A DNA stretch of 64,000 bases from Plantago major (Eukaryota; Streptophyta; Magnoliopsida; Lamiales; Plantaginaceae), in the NCBI GenBank assembly GCA_026545765.1, contig JAIFAC010000216.1, positions 79,203-143,202 on the forward strand. The letters run 5' to 3'. Shown here piece by piece: positions 30,845-43,969 of the stretch. The notes beneath the pieces were generated by a model, which saw only the letters and a list, made by a program, of their open reading frames with translations, made no database searches and was not told the DNA's origin. The first letter of the stretch is position 1. Each line of letters starts with the position of its first letter. The position numbers were made by a program, and so were the translations under genes.

Positions 30845-32541
30845 TGTTAGGAAATTTGTTAGGAATTTCTTGTTAGATATTTTGTAAAGAATATCTGTTT
30901 AGTTTTGATCAGCAACATGATGACCTATCTTAGTCTCAGAAAGGTGATTAGTACTATTGGTTCACTTGAACATTGTAAAAGAGGAAACCCACTAAGTATG
31001 ATAGTTTAGTTAATCTTGTATAGGATGTTAGGTCTCAAAATGTAATTTTTATTTTATGAAGAGAAGACCAAGAAGAAGACATCCAAGCAGAACAAGTTCA
31101 ACGACATTGAAGATTTGAAGACTGCACAATATTAAAAGCAGGTTTCTAGATACCTTGGCGGATATCTTGAAGACACGAATGGTTTTAAACAAAGCGTGTC
31201 ACAAGAGATATCGAGAAATAAAAGGTCTATCTGAAAACAAGGAGAGTGTCCACAGATATCTACACTCAGATACCTTGAGGCTTAACCACATTTCTGAAAA
31301 AGAAATATATATTGCAAACAAAGTTGTTTCAATTTAAGTGGTATCTGAAGTTGAAGATAAGAACGTGCGAAAAACTCAGAGAAATCTGATCAAGCTAGTC
31401 TCTGATACAAAGCATAGTTCCGTTGGCACTACAGGACAAAAAGTATAGTACAATGCATTTAATGCAGACGGAGATGTACGAACAAAAGCAATGGTAACGA
31501 AGAAGAAGACAAAACACCTTTCTGATACTATACGAGATATCAATATTTTGAATTTTAGCATTACGGATACTTTTAAATCGGCTCTCAAATTCAACTATAA
31601 ATATCAACACTTAGGCGCTTGAGAAAAAACAACACGAACTAAAACCTTAGACTACGATACGAACATACTCTCTCAAGCAAACTACTTATCCTAAAAACTT
31701 ATTGCGACCTTAGCTTTTGATCTTAAGTAGCACTGAAGTTCTAAGTGTCCTGATCCTAAACAAGCAAAGCTATCTGTGAAAGAGTTGAATCGAAAGATCA
31801 GATATCTGAGATTCATTCTCTTGAACAGTTATCATAAGTCTTGGGTCAGTAAAAAGGAACAAGATACCATACATTTGAAAAGTGTATTAAGTATACTTGA
31901 TTCACGAGCTATCGATTAAGCGAAAAGTTAACAAAAAGCTCTTCGACAACTCAAGCGAAACCGACACCATAATGGCGTGGAGTACATGAAGTACTTAGTT
32001 TGGAAAATCAGGGAATAACTCCAAGGTTAACGGAGTATAGGAAGTACTTGATTTGGGAAACTAAGGAATAACTCCAAGGTTATTAAGTATAGGAAGTACT
32101 TAGCTTAGAAAGCTAGGGAATAACTCAAAAAGGTTTTTGAGTATAGGAAGTACTTGGCTGAGAAAGCCGGGGAACAACTCGGAGAACATTTGGTTAAGAA
32201 CCATTTGTTTAAAGGAATCTTAGAATAGGATTATTGTAAGGTGACCTCGATCATCTATTCTAGTGAATTCTAGGTCTTTGGAAGGCCAAGTGGATTAGTT
32301 GGAAGATTCGCCACCTCCGGATACCACTATACTTGTTGTGTTATTTACAATTACGCTTACTTTTGACAACACACACACTTTAAGCATTTACGCACTTATC
32401 TATCTTAAGTCTTCCGCGCTCTGAATCTAAGTATCAGATATCTTCACAGATATCTGAGAAATTGTGTTTATCGACAAAAGTTTTAAAAGACTATTCACCC
32501 CCCCCCGCTAGGCTTTTACGTTAACGTTATCTGGACCAACA
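30845..32541 (+). repeat. 5' LTR of the copia element
   Basis: It begins TGTTAGGAAATTTG and ends ATCTGGACCAACA. The TATA box is at 31597-31604 (TATAAATA). The LTR carries four 52-54-bp tandem units near 31985-32195. It matches 45179-46885. Confidence 0.92.
31985..32195. repeat. Tandem repeat inside the copia 5' LTR
   Basis: A unit of 52-54 bases contains GGAAGTACTT, a short G/A-rich core and GGGAATAACTC. GAAGTACTT starts at 31988, 32041, 32093 and 32147. The sister LTR has the same four units, and the related LTR piece at 46886-47951 has two. Confidence 0.8.
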
Positions 32542-32557
32542 AGTGGTATCGAGGCGG
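32542..32557 (+). other. Primer-binding site of the copia element
   Basis: AGTGGTATCGAGGC follows the LTR. It resembles the TGGTATCAGAGC site, complementary to initiator tRNA-Met, used by plant copia elements. Confidence 0.75.
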
Positions 32558-32627
32558 GAGGTTCTGACCTTACACCTTTGAACCTAGATCCCCAGATAGG
32601 TGAAGGAACTTTGTCCATTTTCGAGGT

Positions 32628-34770
32628 ATGTCTCTGAGTGATGCAGGTATGTCTCTGAGTGATGCACCAGTTCTCAAACCAGAGAATTACGAGAAATGGA
32701 AAAATAACATGAAGCTCCACCTTGAAGCCATAAGTGACGAAATGATCGAAGTGATAAAGAATGGCCCGATAGTCATTCAACAACTTAAACAAGTCATGGA
32801 GGTTTCTAATGGTAGAGGCAGAGATCAAAGCGAAGGGTCTTCACAAGCGATGTGTCGACAAGTGGGAGATCTACCGGTCGAGTTATTTACGAACCAAAGC
32901 CGAGAACTCGGACATCGGAAGATGCCGAGAAATCGTCTGGATGGTCAATCTCGTAATATCATCATCGGATCGACACTGAGCACATACGATTAAAGCTGTA
33001 GGGTGCTAAAGCGAAAGTTGCACAGCGGTGATTGAAGAAATCTGCGGAGAAAACCAAGGAAAACAAGTTGAAGTTACGAAGTTGAAATTTCAAAATTTCA
33101 AACAAGGACCCTTGAAACTTTGGAAGAACTTGATTTGATTTACCACTCTCATGAGTGATATGGCGACACTTGGGAAAGCAATAGATACTCGGTCGGAGAA
33201 GATTAAGACTATTGTCGAAGTCTTAACCTGTTGAGGAGCATACTAAGTTCTTTTATTTTAACGAGGAATGCGAATATCACTCCAGAACTTTCTCTCATCT
33301 TACTCTTGTTGATTATGAGACAACACAAAGAGAACAAACAAGCTGAAAAGTTGCGAATGTTGCTCTAGTCACTCGAGGAACTTGAAAAGAAGAAAAGCAA
33401 GGAAGAGGCGAGGATGCTCTTCTTGCCAAGCAAATGAGCAAATATGTCGGTCGAGAAATTGAGAGAAGGAAAGCGAAGAGATCTTTGAAAAAGTATCTAG
33501 GCTCAAACTATCAGTACAAAAGTATGCAAAGCTCATTGAACAAACCGACCGAAAGCATCATGTCTTGAGGAAGCGAAATTGGAAGCGATATACATTTCTA
33601 TTGTCAAAACTGGTCACTTCAAGAAGGATTGTCACGCCTTCAACAAACTAAGGGCGGTGACAAGAAAGATAGAAGAATCTTGAAGAAGCGAAAGCTTTAT
33701 TAAGCGAAGAAAGAAAGAAAATCAAACTCAATGGATGCTCTAGATGTTGAGGCGGACTACGAAGATGATTGAGATGACTCGACTTTACCATCACCGAATT
33801 ATGTGGAGTTACTCACGATGTAATCGACTTGACCTCAAGAAGAATGAAATGTGCGGAGTTCTTTGAGATTAATGGTCCAGATATCTCTAACATTGAAAAC
33901 TGTCTTATGGCTGATGAGGTAACACATACTTCTTGCTATACTTATGAAAGTGATGAAGAAGAAATTAAAGATCTAGAAAATCTCAGAAAGGAACTTGATA
34001 TCTATGAAAGAGAATTTCTAATGATCCGCTAAATGAAAATCTCGAAGAAGAAAGAATTTTCGCAAAGGAAAATTCTCAAGCTGGTTAAGATATCGAGAAA
34101 AGGATGCTGAAAATGCATTTCTCAAAGCTCAGATATCTCAGACTGAAAAGTCACATAAAGAAGCAATGGCTGAGCTACTAAAGAAATATGAAGATCTTCT
34201 TTCCGAGAACAAAGAACTCAAAAAGAAAGAACTATCTTTTCAATCTTATGCCAAAGCTAGAGACACTCTTACTGAAGTACAATCTTACTTAAGAGATCCT
34301 TCAGAAAAGAAAGGACTTGGGCTGAATACACAGACAGATTGTTCTACCACTCTGAATAAGAGTGAGGAAAGAAGAACATTTGTAAGTACTCAGCAAGATG
34401 GTTCCCATACAATCTGATGTCGGTCAGAAGACAAAGATTGTAGACAAAGGAAAGGCAGTTGCGACTAATCCGTTGTGGGAAAAACAAGTCAAACAGAAAA
34501 CTGTTGGGCATGTTTCTGAAAAGAAACACAACACTGAAAAGTGTAAACACCCACAGTGCTATGTCTCTCAAAAGGGTAGAATTGCAGGAGCTGGCAAATT
34601 CTCCAATGTCACTTTTTTCTGGAAAGAAATTGGATCAACCAGAGACTAGCAAAGCTGCTGAGAAAAGGTCTCAGATAGCTTCAAGTGCTCGAAACGGTAT
34701 TGGCTATAAAGGCATCGGAAAACAACTTGCTCATGAGTACAAGCAGGAGCAAGAACGATGGTAAAGCTAA
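32628..34770 (+). pseudogene. copia gag region (fossil)
   Basis: It starts with MSLSDAGMSLSDAPVLKPEN and YEKWKNNMKLHLEAI. A zinc-knuckle trace (GHFKKDCHAFNK) lies near 33620, followed by an acidic and coiled-coil part (ELLKKYEDLLSENKELKKKE) at 34166-34417. These parts fit a SIRE-type gag. The region is heavily broken. Confidence 0.65.
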
Positions 34771-35195
34771 ATTGCTCAAAGCAATTATCGAAGTGGAAGT
34801 TCAATCAAGCCCTGAAAATCTGAATGCAGGGCTAGAAGAAATCGGCTAGAAGCTAAGTTCTTTGAAAAGCAAACTCGAAACTGACAGTGTCTGAAAGCAC
34901 CAAATGGAGCACCTAGGAACACGAGGAAGAAAATAATTCTTACTAATGATAGCGTTCATTCAAATAGAATTCCTCCTTATGTTCTGTCAGAAAAAGAATA
35001 TTTCAAAGAAATTCATTCAAAATGGATTCCTCTTGGAAGATCTTTTGATCTGACGGTTGTATATCAAGATATGAGAACCTAATCTCACTGTTTCTGTTAT
35101 GCGAATGCTTCTTGGACTAAAGCACAATGGCTATTTGATAGTGAATCACGGAAAGCACATGGCGGAGACAAAGCAAATCTGATCGATTACAAAGC

Positions 35196-36330
35196 TTGCA
35201 ACACGGGACCGGATATCAGTTCTTTGGAGAATTAAATCCCTCTACAGGATTTTGCAGCGTCAAATTGGGTTCATTAACAATCGAAGTATTACATGTTAAG
35301 GATTTGAAATATAATCTATTTAGCATGAGCAGGTTTGCGAAAGGCTTTCTTGTAAAATTCAAAGCAAAATCTGCAAACTTATTGACAATGAATCAGCGAG
35401 CAGTTTTGGTTGCTCGCGAAAAGGTAGTCTTTATGTTGCCGATTGGGCTTACGCCTGGCGAAGAATGTCTCATGGCGAGTCGAGGTCCTGAAGAAACCTT
35501 TGGTTATGGCGAAGAATGAGTCACTTGAATTTCAAAACTCTGAACAAACTTGCCAAGAAAGAGTTAGTGGTTGGCCTTCCCAAAACATCTTTCAGAAAGG
35601 ATGGTATTTGTTCTGCCTGTCAGATGGGGAAACAATCCAAGATCTCTTTCAAGTCCAAAACCAGACACTCTAGTGTTAGACCACTGCAACTCTTACACAT
35701 GGATCTTTTTGAATCATCTGTAACTAGTTATGCAGGAAAGAAGTATGGTTTGGTAATTGTGGATGACTTCTCAAGATTCAGTTGGGTTGTCTTTCTGAAA
35801 CACAAATCTGATGCCAGGGTCGAGATACCAAACTTGCTGAAAAAGCTTGAAGTCATGAAAAATGACAAGGTATCTGCAATCGAGCAGACCGTATGTCTTG
35901 AGTTTATCAACCAGTACATAAAGGAGTTTTGTACCTGCAAAGGTATGCAACACCAGCTTTCCTCTGTAAGAACACCTCAACAAAATGGTGTTGTAGAAAG
36001 GAAAAACAGAACCCATAAAGAAGCTGCAAGAACAATGATAGCTGACACTTAAATAAGTGAAGTTTATTGGGTTGAAGCTGTAAATACAGCCTGCTACACT
36101 CAGAGCAGATGTTTGATAAACAAACACCATGACAAGACCCCCTATGAAATCTTGGTTGGTAGACCCCCAAATATCAAACATCTGAGAGTATTTGGTTGTA
36201 GATGTTTTGTTCTTAACAATGGAAAAGAATATCTGAGAACATTTCAACCAAAGGCGGATGAAGGTGTATTTCTTGGTTATTCTTTGAATAGCAAAGCTTA
36301 CAGAATTTACAACAAAAGAACAAAGAAGAT
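35196..36330 (+). pseudogene. copia GAG-pre-integrase and integrase region (fossil)
   Basis: LGSLTIEVLHVKDLKYNLFS is the GAG-pre-integrase block. MSHLNFKTLNKLAKKELVVG, CSACQMGKQSK, MDLFESSVTSYAGKKY, DDFSRFSWVVFLK and TPQQNGVVERKNRT form the integrase. HLRVFGCRCFVLN begins its C-terminal part. All are standard copia motifs in order. Confidence 0.9.
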
Positions 36331-38415
36331 TGAAGAATCAGTTCATGTTGTATTCTATGAAGGAAGTAAGAAAACACCTCTTACTGATGAACTCTCAGAA
36401 AGGTTCACAGAACTATTGATAAAGGATTCTGAAGAAGAATCCTCAGAAAGGAAAAACTTCATTATGAAAAATGAGGATGACTCTGACGAAGAAAAGCATG
36501 AAATGCCTAGTAACAACCAGATGACTCACAGACATGATGAAGAATTTCCTAAGAGACTTCCAGAAATGGAACAGGTTACTGAGAACCTTCATCATGGAGA
36601 GGTATCTGAAAATGAGACTGCTGAAATGCAAGTTCCAGATATCTCCAACACTGAAAAAGTGTCAGATATCCATGGCATTTCCCATGTGTCAGATATCTCA
36701 GATACTGAAAGAGTATCTAATCAAAATCTTAGTGATTCACATTCAGATCACTTAGATGTTGATCCTACTAGCACTAAATCTATAATGACATGGATCAAAG
36801 ATCATCCTGCAAAGGATGTAATTGGACCAATTGATCAAGGTGTTAGGACTAGGAGAGCAATAGCTGAAAATGCTAAATCTCTCTTTGGATGTTTCATCTC
36901 AAATATTGAACCTAAAACTATAGAAGAAGCATTAGGAGACCAAGATTGGATCTCTGCAATGCAAGAAGAGCTGGATCAATTTGAGAGAAACAAAGTCTGG
37001 AAACTAGTTCCATTTGTAGAAGGAATATCTGTGATTGGAACTACGTGGGTTTTCAGAAACAAAATGAATGAAACTGGTGAAATAACCAGAAACAAAGCGA
37101 GATTGGTTGCGAGGATTTACCGGTGAAGGTCTAGATTTTGATGAGTCATATGCAGTTGCAGTTGGATGCAATAAGACTCTTTAAGCCTTCTTGACTCATA
37201 AAGATTTTAAAGTTTACGGATGGATGTCGAGTGCATTTAGAATGGTGAACTTCTTTGAGGAAATCTATGTTGAGCAACCACGGCTTTGAAGTTTCCTCGA
37301 GAAAGTAGAATGGTCTATAAATTCTGAAAGCTCTATATGGTGAAAGCGGGCTCCAAGAGCGTGGTATGACACTTTGGCCAAATACCTTCTGGAAAGTGGT
37401 TTCAAGAAAGGTGAAGTTGATAAAACCTTTATTTACCTTGAATCATGATGGGAAACTACTCTTAGTTCAAGTATATGTGGATGACATTATATTTGGATTT
37501 AAGGACAAGCAACTTTGTGATGACTTTGCAAATCTCATGAAAAGTAAGTTTGAGATGAGCATGATGGAAGAATTGAATTATTTCCTAGGATTGCAAGTCA
37601 AGCAACTCAATGATGGAATATTCATTAGTCAAACAAAGTATGCAAAAGATATGCTCACAAAGTTTAATCTTAAGCCTTACGAAAGAATGCTAAGATACCT
37701 ATGAGCATAGGAACCAAAATGACCTATACTGAATCAGACAAGAGTGTTGAAGAACATAAGTATAGGAAATTGATAGGTTCACTACTTTACCTCACTGCAA
37801 GTAGACCTGATATTCAATACGAAGTTGGAGTGTGTGCTTGATTTCAGACAAATCCGATGCAATCACACTACAACATTGCTATGAAAATATTAAGGTATGT
37901 AAAAGGTACAATAGATGTAGGTCTGTGGTATCCCAAAGAAAGTGGATTGAGTTTAGCTAGTTATTAGGATCTTTGATTATCTTTGGATCAACGCTTGATA
38001 GGAAAAACCTTAGGAACTTGTCGGGTTTTTGGGTACTAGACTTATCTCATGGTTTAGCAAGAAGCAAAACTCGATTGCAACTTCTACCCAGGAAATTTGA
38101 ATATGTTCTTTTGGATGTTGTGGAACACAAATTACGTGGATTCAACAACAACTTAAAGACTATGGACTCGATGAAGAAAACTCCCATTTTACGCGACAAC
38201 AAGTCTATTGCAATTCTGGCAGAATCCTAAGTTTCATGCGAACTAAGCACATTGATGTTAGACACCACTTCATTAGAGACCATGTGGAAAAAGCGATATA
38301 GAGATACTCAAGATTGATGCGAAGACAAACTTGCAGATATCTTCACTAAGCCACTACAAGAAAGTAGATTCTTAGCCTTAAGACACGATCTTGGACTATT
38401 GGAACTACCTTGAGC
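36330..38415 (+). pseudogene. copia reverse transcriptase and RNase H region (fossil)
   Basis: The linker is rich in Asp/Ser/Glu. The polymerase starts at DWISAMQEELDQFERNKVW and WVFRNKMNETGEI. The active site VYVDDIIFGF lies near 37480, followed by MMEELNYFLGLQVKQ. RNase H traces and the end of pol follow to about 38410. The motif order is that of Ty1/copia. Confidence 0.9.
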
Positions 38416-39176
38416 GAAAAGTTCGGTATCTGGAGCAGGCATCGAGAAGAAAGAGAAAAGCTGGAGCAGGTATCCGAAGAAAGGCTAAAGAGCAAAAAGG
38501 CGACTTAAGATCTACGAGGCAGGAACTCGGATATCTGGATCACTCGATAAGCAGGGAACACTAAGGAGAATACTGGTCTGCGATCGACTACTCTCTTGAA
38601 ATGCGCATTACTTCTATCTTTGTGAAAAACTTGGACAAATTCTAAGTATAAGACAGATTCAGATGCACACAGTGTTCTTGGTCATACAGAAATGTGATTC
38701 AGATAGCTAATAGCCAAAATTCATTAAATGGGCACAATTACATTTGTTGATTGTGATCATTGCTGGAGAAGCAATGGTGACCCTTGATGAATTTAAGCGT
38801 TTGATCTGTACGGTGGAAATCAACTCGCAGTAAATAGTGGACTGTTAAAATTTCGACAGAGCCCACTTTTGCATTTAATGTCGAACTAGCTTTTGCTCAC
38901 GCCTGCTTGCAAATCACAGATACGTACACACAAAATCAATTTGTATGTATATGTCTGTTGAGATTCTATTGCTATATATATATATAGGATTTTGGCAAAA
39001 GAAATCACTTTTGCTTAATCCGAAAACTCATCTTGCACAAAAATAGCAAATCCTTCTCTTGATTCTCTGCAAACCCTCTACAATCTCTACAAATCAAGAT
39101 TATGTTTTTCTGAAAAGAATCACTGAATCAAATCTCTTTCAAACACCAATTTTAAATCCCTACACTATATAAAGAG
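38416..39176 (+). other. Spacer with TATA-like tract between pol and the envelope-like region
   Basis: No gene is seen. CTATATATATATATAGG at 38972-38988 is followed by an untranslated-leader-like stretch rich in CTCT and CAAATC up to the ATG at 39177. Confidence 0.5.
38972..38988 (+). promoter_or_regulatory. Possible internal TATA box for the envelope-like region
   Basis: The alternating TATATATATATATAGG tract lies about 190 bases before ATGGCCCCCAAGAAC at 39177. Position and leader composition fit a subgenomic promoter, but alternating TA tracts also occur by chance. Confidence 0.35.
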
Positions 39177-42100
39177 ATGGCCCCCAAGAACTCTTCTACG
39201 AAATCCCGATCCTCCTTTGATGCTTTGAAAAGCAAGCACCAGAGTTGGTTATTGTGAACAAACGACTGATAGGTGATTTCAATCCTGACCATTGGACTTC
39301 AAATCACAGAATGATTTGGGGTGGTGCCATGGTTGAGGAATACCTCACGGCTGCAATAGAAAACCAAGCTGACAGAAAGCTAATTCTTGACATGCTTGAA
39401 AAGGCACAAATCAAAGGTTTTCTATACGCTTTCCCAGTGGAATTTCATCACTCGATGTGTTGGAATTCTACAACAACTCGAGATAATTTCTGTGTTTACG
39501 AAGACCTTTGAAATAGTGTCTATAAAACCTCGATCGAGAAAGAAATCTTTACGGACTTAACAACTTCTGCTAGTTGTTTGAGGTTCAAAATCTTGGAAAG
39601 GATTTGAAATAAACACCGAGGATGATGATCTCCTTCAAGGTGTTAAGCGGTTATGCGATGGCGTGTGTGATCTTGAAAATCGGATACACCAGCGAGTTCA
39701 AGCTTCTTGACATCCGAACCGGACATCGATGGTTCTTTGGGATGTATTAGCTGCATTCTTCACGGATGCTTTGATGGTCTACAAGGAGGTCTTGACGGAT
39801 AAGCGAAGCGATGGATCATGATGTTCTTCTTGAATCGACAAGGCAGAAATTTGGAAAACCCTTTCAAGCGGGAAAATGCGCCTTCATGAAATTTGTGAAG
39901 AAGATTGAAGGCTTGAGCCTAAAATGCATAAAGGACTAAATGAGCCAAAGGCCACGATAAACTATAGTGCGAAGATATGCTACTTCTTTGGAGAAGCTTG
40001 GCATTGAGCTCGAGAGGCAATTTGAAATAGCAATGATAACCTACTCTACAAATATGAGTATCTGAACATGATGAAAAAGGTTATTGGGTCTCGGAAAGGT
40101 TCTAGAAGCGAAAGTCGAAAAGATATCTGAAGAAAGGTTGCGACCGAAGCCCGAAGAAAAAGTCTGGCAAAATAGAAGACACCCATTGAGGTTGTCAATT
40201 CCGGATATCTGCAAGCATGGTAGATGAACGATAAATGCGGATGAACTCATCAATCTTTGCAAAAAGTTCACAACTCTTGAACAAGTAGACTCGGCAAGAG
40301 AAAGTCGTTTAGAAATGTTAAGACTATTACGAGCATATGGCGATGAACTTATTAATCTTGCCAAAAGTGGTGAAAAGCACCAAGCCCATTGCGAAACCAT
40401 GGAGTAATGGACCAATCAGTTGCAAATGCTGATGAGAGCTCTGACGATGAAGATGATAACCTAGTCATCTCTCAAGTCCTACAAAGAACAAAGAGGGCTA
40501 AGGTTACTAAAATAGTAACTGGTGATAAGGTATCTGAAGAAGAACCTACACCTCAGGTTGCTGAACAAGCACCTATAGCAAAGGTTGTTGGTGCAAACAC
40601 TTCATCAGGGAACGTCTCTTATGCACAACTTCAAGAAGCCCTAATGAGTGGTAATTTAGTACTGGCTGATGATGATGAGAATGCCACGTCTAAAAATCTG
40701 GAAAAACGTTCAACTGATCAATCTTCTGCTTCCAGACAACCACAACAACCACAACAGCCACAAGTGGTTGATGAAATGGTTAATGAACTCCATTTCGAAT
40801 TACCAGCAATGCAGTATGCTGAAGAAAATCCTGCAAAAGAGCAGGTTCCCCAACTCAGAGAGGATCAAGCGAGACATCTACTCGGAATGATCAACCAGGG
40901 GAGGCAACTGAGTTGCATACTCAGGAAAGGTGTGAAGTACCAGAAACTTCAAGTAAAGAAACTACACTGGGACAAGAAGACCAAAGTATAGAAAGGTCAC
41001 AAGTGCCAGAGACCAATCAGCCTGAAACTGCTCAGGTAGCTGACTGGTTTAACTCTAATCTTGTGAAAAAATTTATGCTTATACATCTTGTTACTCATAA
41101 AATTTCTTTATTCTGGTGAGTTAGAAACACAGAAACAAGAGGAAGCTGAAAAGCTTACCTCAGAAACTGAGAAGGAGGTTCCCTCAACCTCGTCTCTTAA
41201 GAACTCTGAGCCTGTGCCACAGGTGATAAATTGATTCTTAAGATGACATTTTTCAGTCATATGTTTATGTGCTTAATCATTTAAGATAAATGTTTCTATG
41301 AGGCTCCAAGCGAAAGAGGAAGATAAAGCGAAATGCGAAGAAAACCCGAAAGCCAAGGTTTACGAAGAACATCATTGAGCCTTCCGATGAAGGTATATGA
41401 AAATCGGTGATAAGTACTCTTCATCACAGGTTATCTTAAAACTTCTTCTAAAATTATTCAATACTTTCTACTCACGGGCTCACTCGGGCGTAGAAGTGCA
41501 AGGGACAAAGTTGCGACATCCCACACTATGGAAAGTGATGAGGCATCGAGGTCTTCATCACGAAAAGATTCGAGGCGCACAAGTCTACGAGACAATATCT
41601 GAGCCTCCCATGGAGGTAATTGACCTCTCGGATATCGACTTGTCACTTAAAGTTTTCTTGATAAAATTTCCTAAGTATTGTGATAATTTTATTTCTCGAG
41701 TTCAAGAAAGAAAGGTTGATGAGGACCGGACTTCAAAGTCTCCACCTCACAACAAGATATTTGAGACACCCATTGTCTCGATGGTTCAAATGTCTGAGCA
41801 CGATGATCATAATCGGGTAACCCGAAACTAAACTACACTTCTCGGATATCTACAAAAGTTTTGAAGCTCACTCAAAACTCTTTCTTTCGAGCTCAATGAT
41901 GCAAGCGAGTTCCCATTGATGAGAAAATGGACTACTTCCCTTCTTCAAAGCTCGAACCTTGCGAAGCACATCGATGCTTCAAGAAATGGCGAAGTTAAGG
42001 TGCTCTGATCTCTACGAAATATTGAGAATCACTGACGAACGAGCACGAGCTCTTGACTTGGAGACATATATCCATGCAATGTTCCCTACCGAACAGTATG

Positions 42101-42942
42101 CAGTTGCGACCCTATTGCATAAGGATTTCTCCAAAGAAGTGGTGCACCATTTGATACAAGCCTTCGAACAGGCAGATGGTCAGACAAGATTACAGATGGC
42201 ATTCAAGCGATCTGCCCCGAACTACGCAATTTATACCTTCTGAACAAAAAGAGGTTAATGGGCAGAAGATCACTATCCCGGAAGTGATCAATCTTGTATC
42301 TGAAGATGATGAGGAGGAAGAAATGAGCAGCGATTTTGATGAACCTCCAGACCATCACCAAAAGGATGATAATGACAAAAAGGATGATGATGATGATGCC
42401 CCTGCACCAGGGACCGGAGGAATTTCACAAAGAAATATTGCCTCAGCTGCTGAGAAGCACACTGAGAAGACTTCACAGAAATCTCCGTCTCCATCTCCTC
42501 AGAAATCTACTCATCCATCTTCCCAACACCAAGTTACTACTGTACAAGTAGTTGAGCTTTCTGAAGAAACCAATCAGAAAATATTGAATACTCAAACCAG
42601 AACTGCTCAACTCAGACAATTGTTGGAAGAAGAACAACAGCTCCATCTTCAACTAGAAGATCAGATAGCTAAATCCAGAGACAAGCTTGATCAACTACAA
42701 GATCAATACTTGAAAATGGCTTACTCTGAGGTTGAAGAGCTAAAGGATGTTGTGAATGCTAAAAGAAAGGAACTCGATACTGAAAAAGTATCTGAAGTCA
42801 AGCATGATGCTAAGGCTGCATCATCTTCAAAAGAAGTACCATCCTCATCCCAGAAAGGGAAGAAAGCAATCTCTGAGATGGTTGCTGGACTCGATACAAT
42901 CGATGAGAATGTCGAGGATGAAGATCACTGGGCTGATTGCCT

Positions 42943-43080
42943 CTTGAAAAAGCTTTCCAAGAGGCAAGTTACACTGCTGGAAAAGCAGATGCTATCCTAG
43001 GCCCCTTGGCAGAGCTCACTGATCAGGACACGGGACGTATCAAACAAAATCAGGAGCTCCACGCGGAACTTCAGAAGTTG
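42943..43080. repeat. Internal duplication, copy 1 (coiled-coil module)
   Basis: About 138 bases from TGAAAAAGCTTTCCAAGAGG to CTTCAGAAGTTG recur at 43379-43515 with few differences. The repeated piece lies in the coiled-coil part of the envelope-like region. Confidence 0.85.
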
Positions 43081-43378
43081 ATGAAGAAGACAAGACTTTG
43101 GCAGAGCACCGCAATGAACATTTAGAGGTTTCTCACTTGAAAAGGAAGCTGATTGCTCCTGCAATATTCAGCAAACTGCCAAATGTCCACTCCCATCAAT
43201 ACATGAATCGATGTCAAGAACAGACACAACTTAAAAAGGAGTTGTCTTCACAAAACAAGGAAGTAAATACCTCGTCCCCTCGAAATGAAGAAGTTCCTTT
43301 GCTAATCACTCGAGAACAACTAGCATAGTCATTGCTCGGAAAGATGCAGGAATGATAAGGGGCGATGATCGTCTTTAG

Positions 43379-43515
43379 CTGAAAAAGCTTTCCAAGAGGC
43401 AAGTTACTGCTTTTTGGAAGCGGATGCTATCCTAGGCCCATTGGCAGAGCTCACTGATAAGGAAAATGGACTTATCAAACAAAATCAGGAGCTCCAAGCG
43501 GAACTTCAGAAGTTG
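43379..43515. repeat. Internal duplication, copy 2 (coiled-coil module)
   Basis: This is the second copy of 42943-43080, about 436 bases downstream and in the same orientation. Confidence 0.85.
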
Positions 43516-43869
43516 GTTTCCGTCTATAATCTCTTACAAGGACATTTGAGTCTCTCTCAGTTCCTTTATGAGACTTAGTCGATGACAATGACTAAGGGAA
43601 GGATTATACAAATCTGGACCTCAAAGTCGGGGAATGGGAAGAAGGAGAAGGAAACAAGAAGAAATGCAGGGCTGTCTTTTCGAGAAAGGAAGAAGAACCG
43701 AAAACTTCCGACCACCACTCGGAATAAATGAACCCTCCTCGAAGCAGTGCTTTGCAAATAGTAGCTACTTCGAAACCTCTTGAAGGAACCTCAATGATAA
43801 CAAGGGCGAACACGAAACCTCCAAGTACAAGGCTCGAGGAAGACAAGTCAAAGGATTGATGACTCTTAC

Positions 43870-43969
43870 GAAGAAGAAGAAGAAGAAGAAGAAGAAGAAG
43901 AAGAAGAAGAAGAAGAAGAAGAAGAAGAAGAAGAAGAAGAAGAAGAAGAAGAAGAAGAAGAAGAAGAAA
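43870..43969. repeat. (GAA)n microsatellite, about 33 copies
   Basis: An uninterrupted GAA run of about 100 bases lies inside the envelope-like region. Runs of this length are unstable and tend to differ between individuals. Confidence 0.95.
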
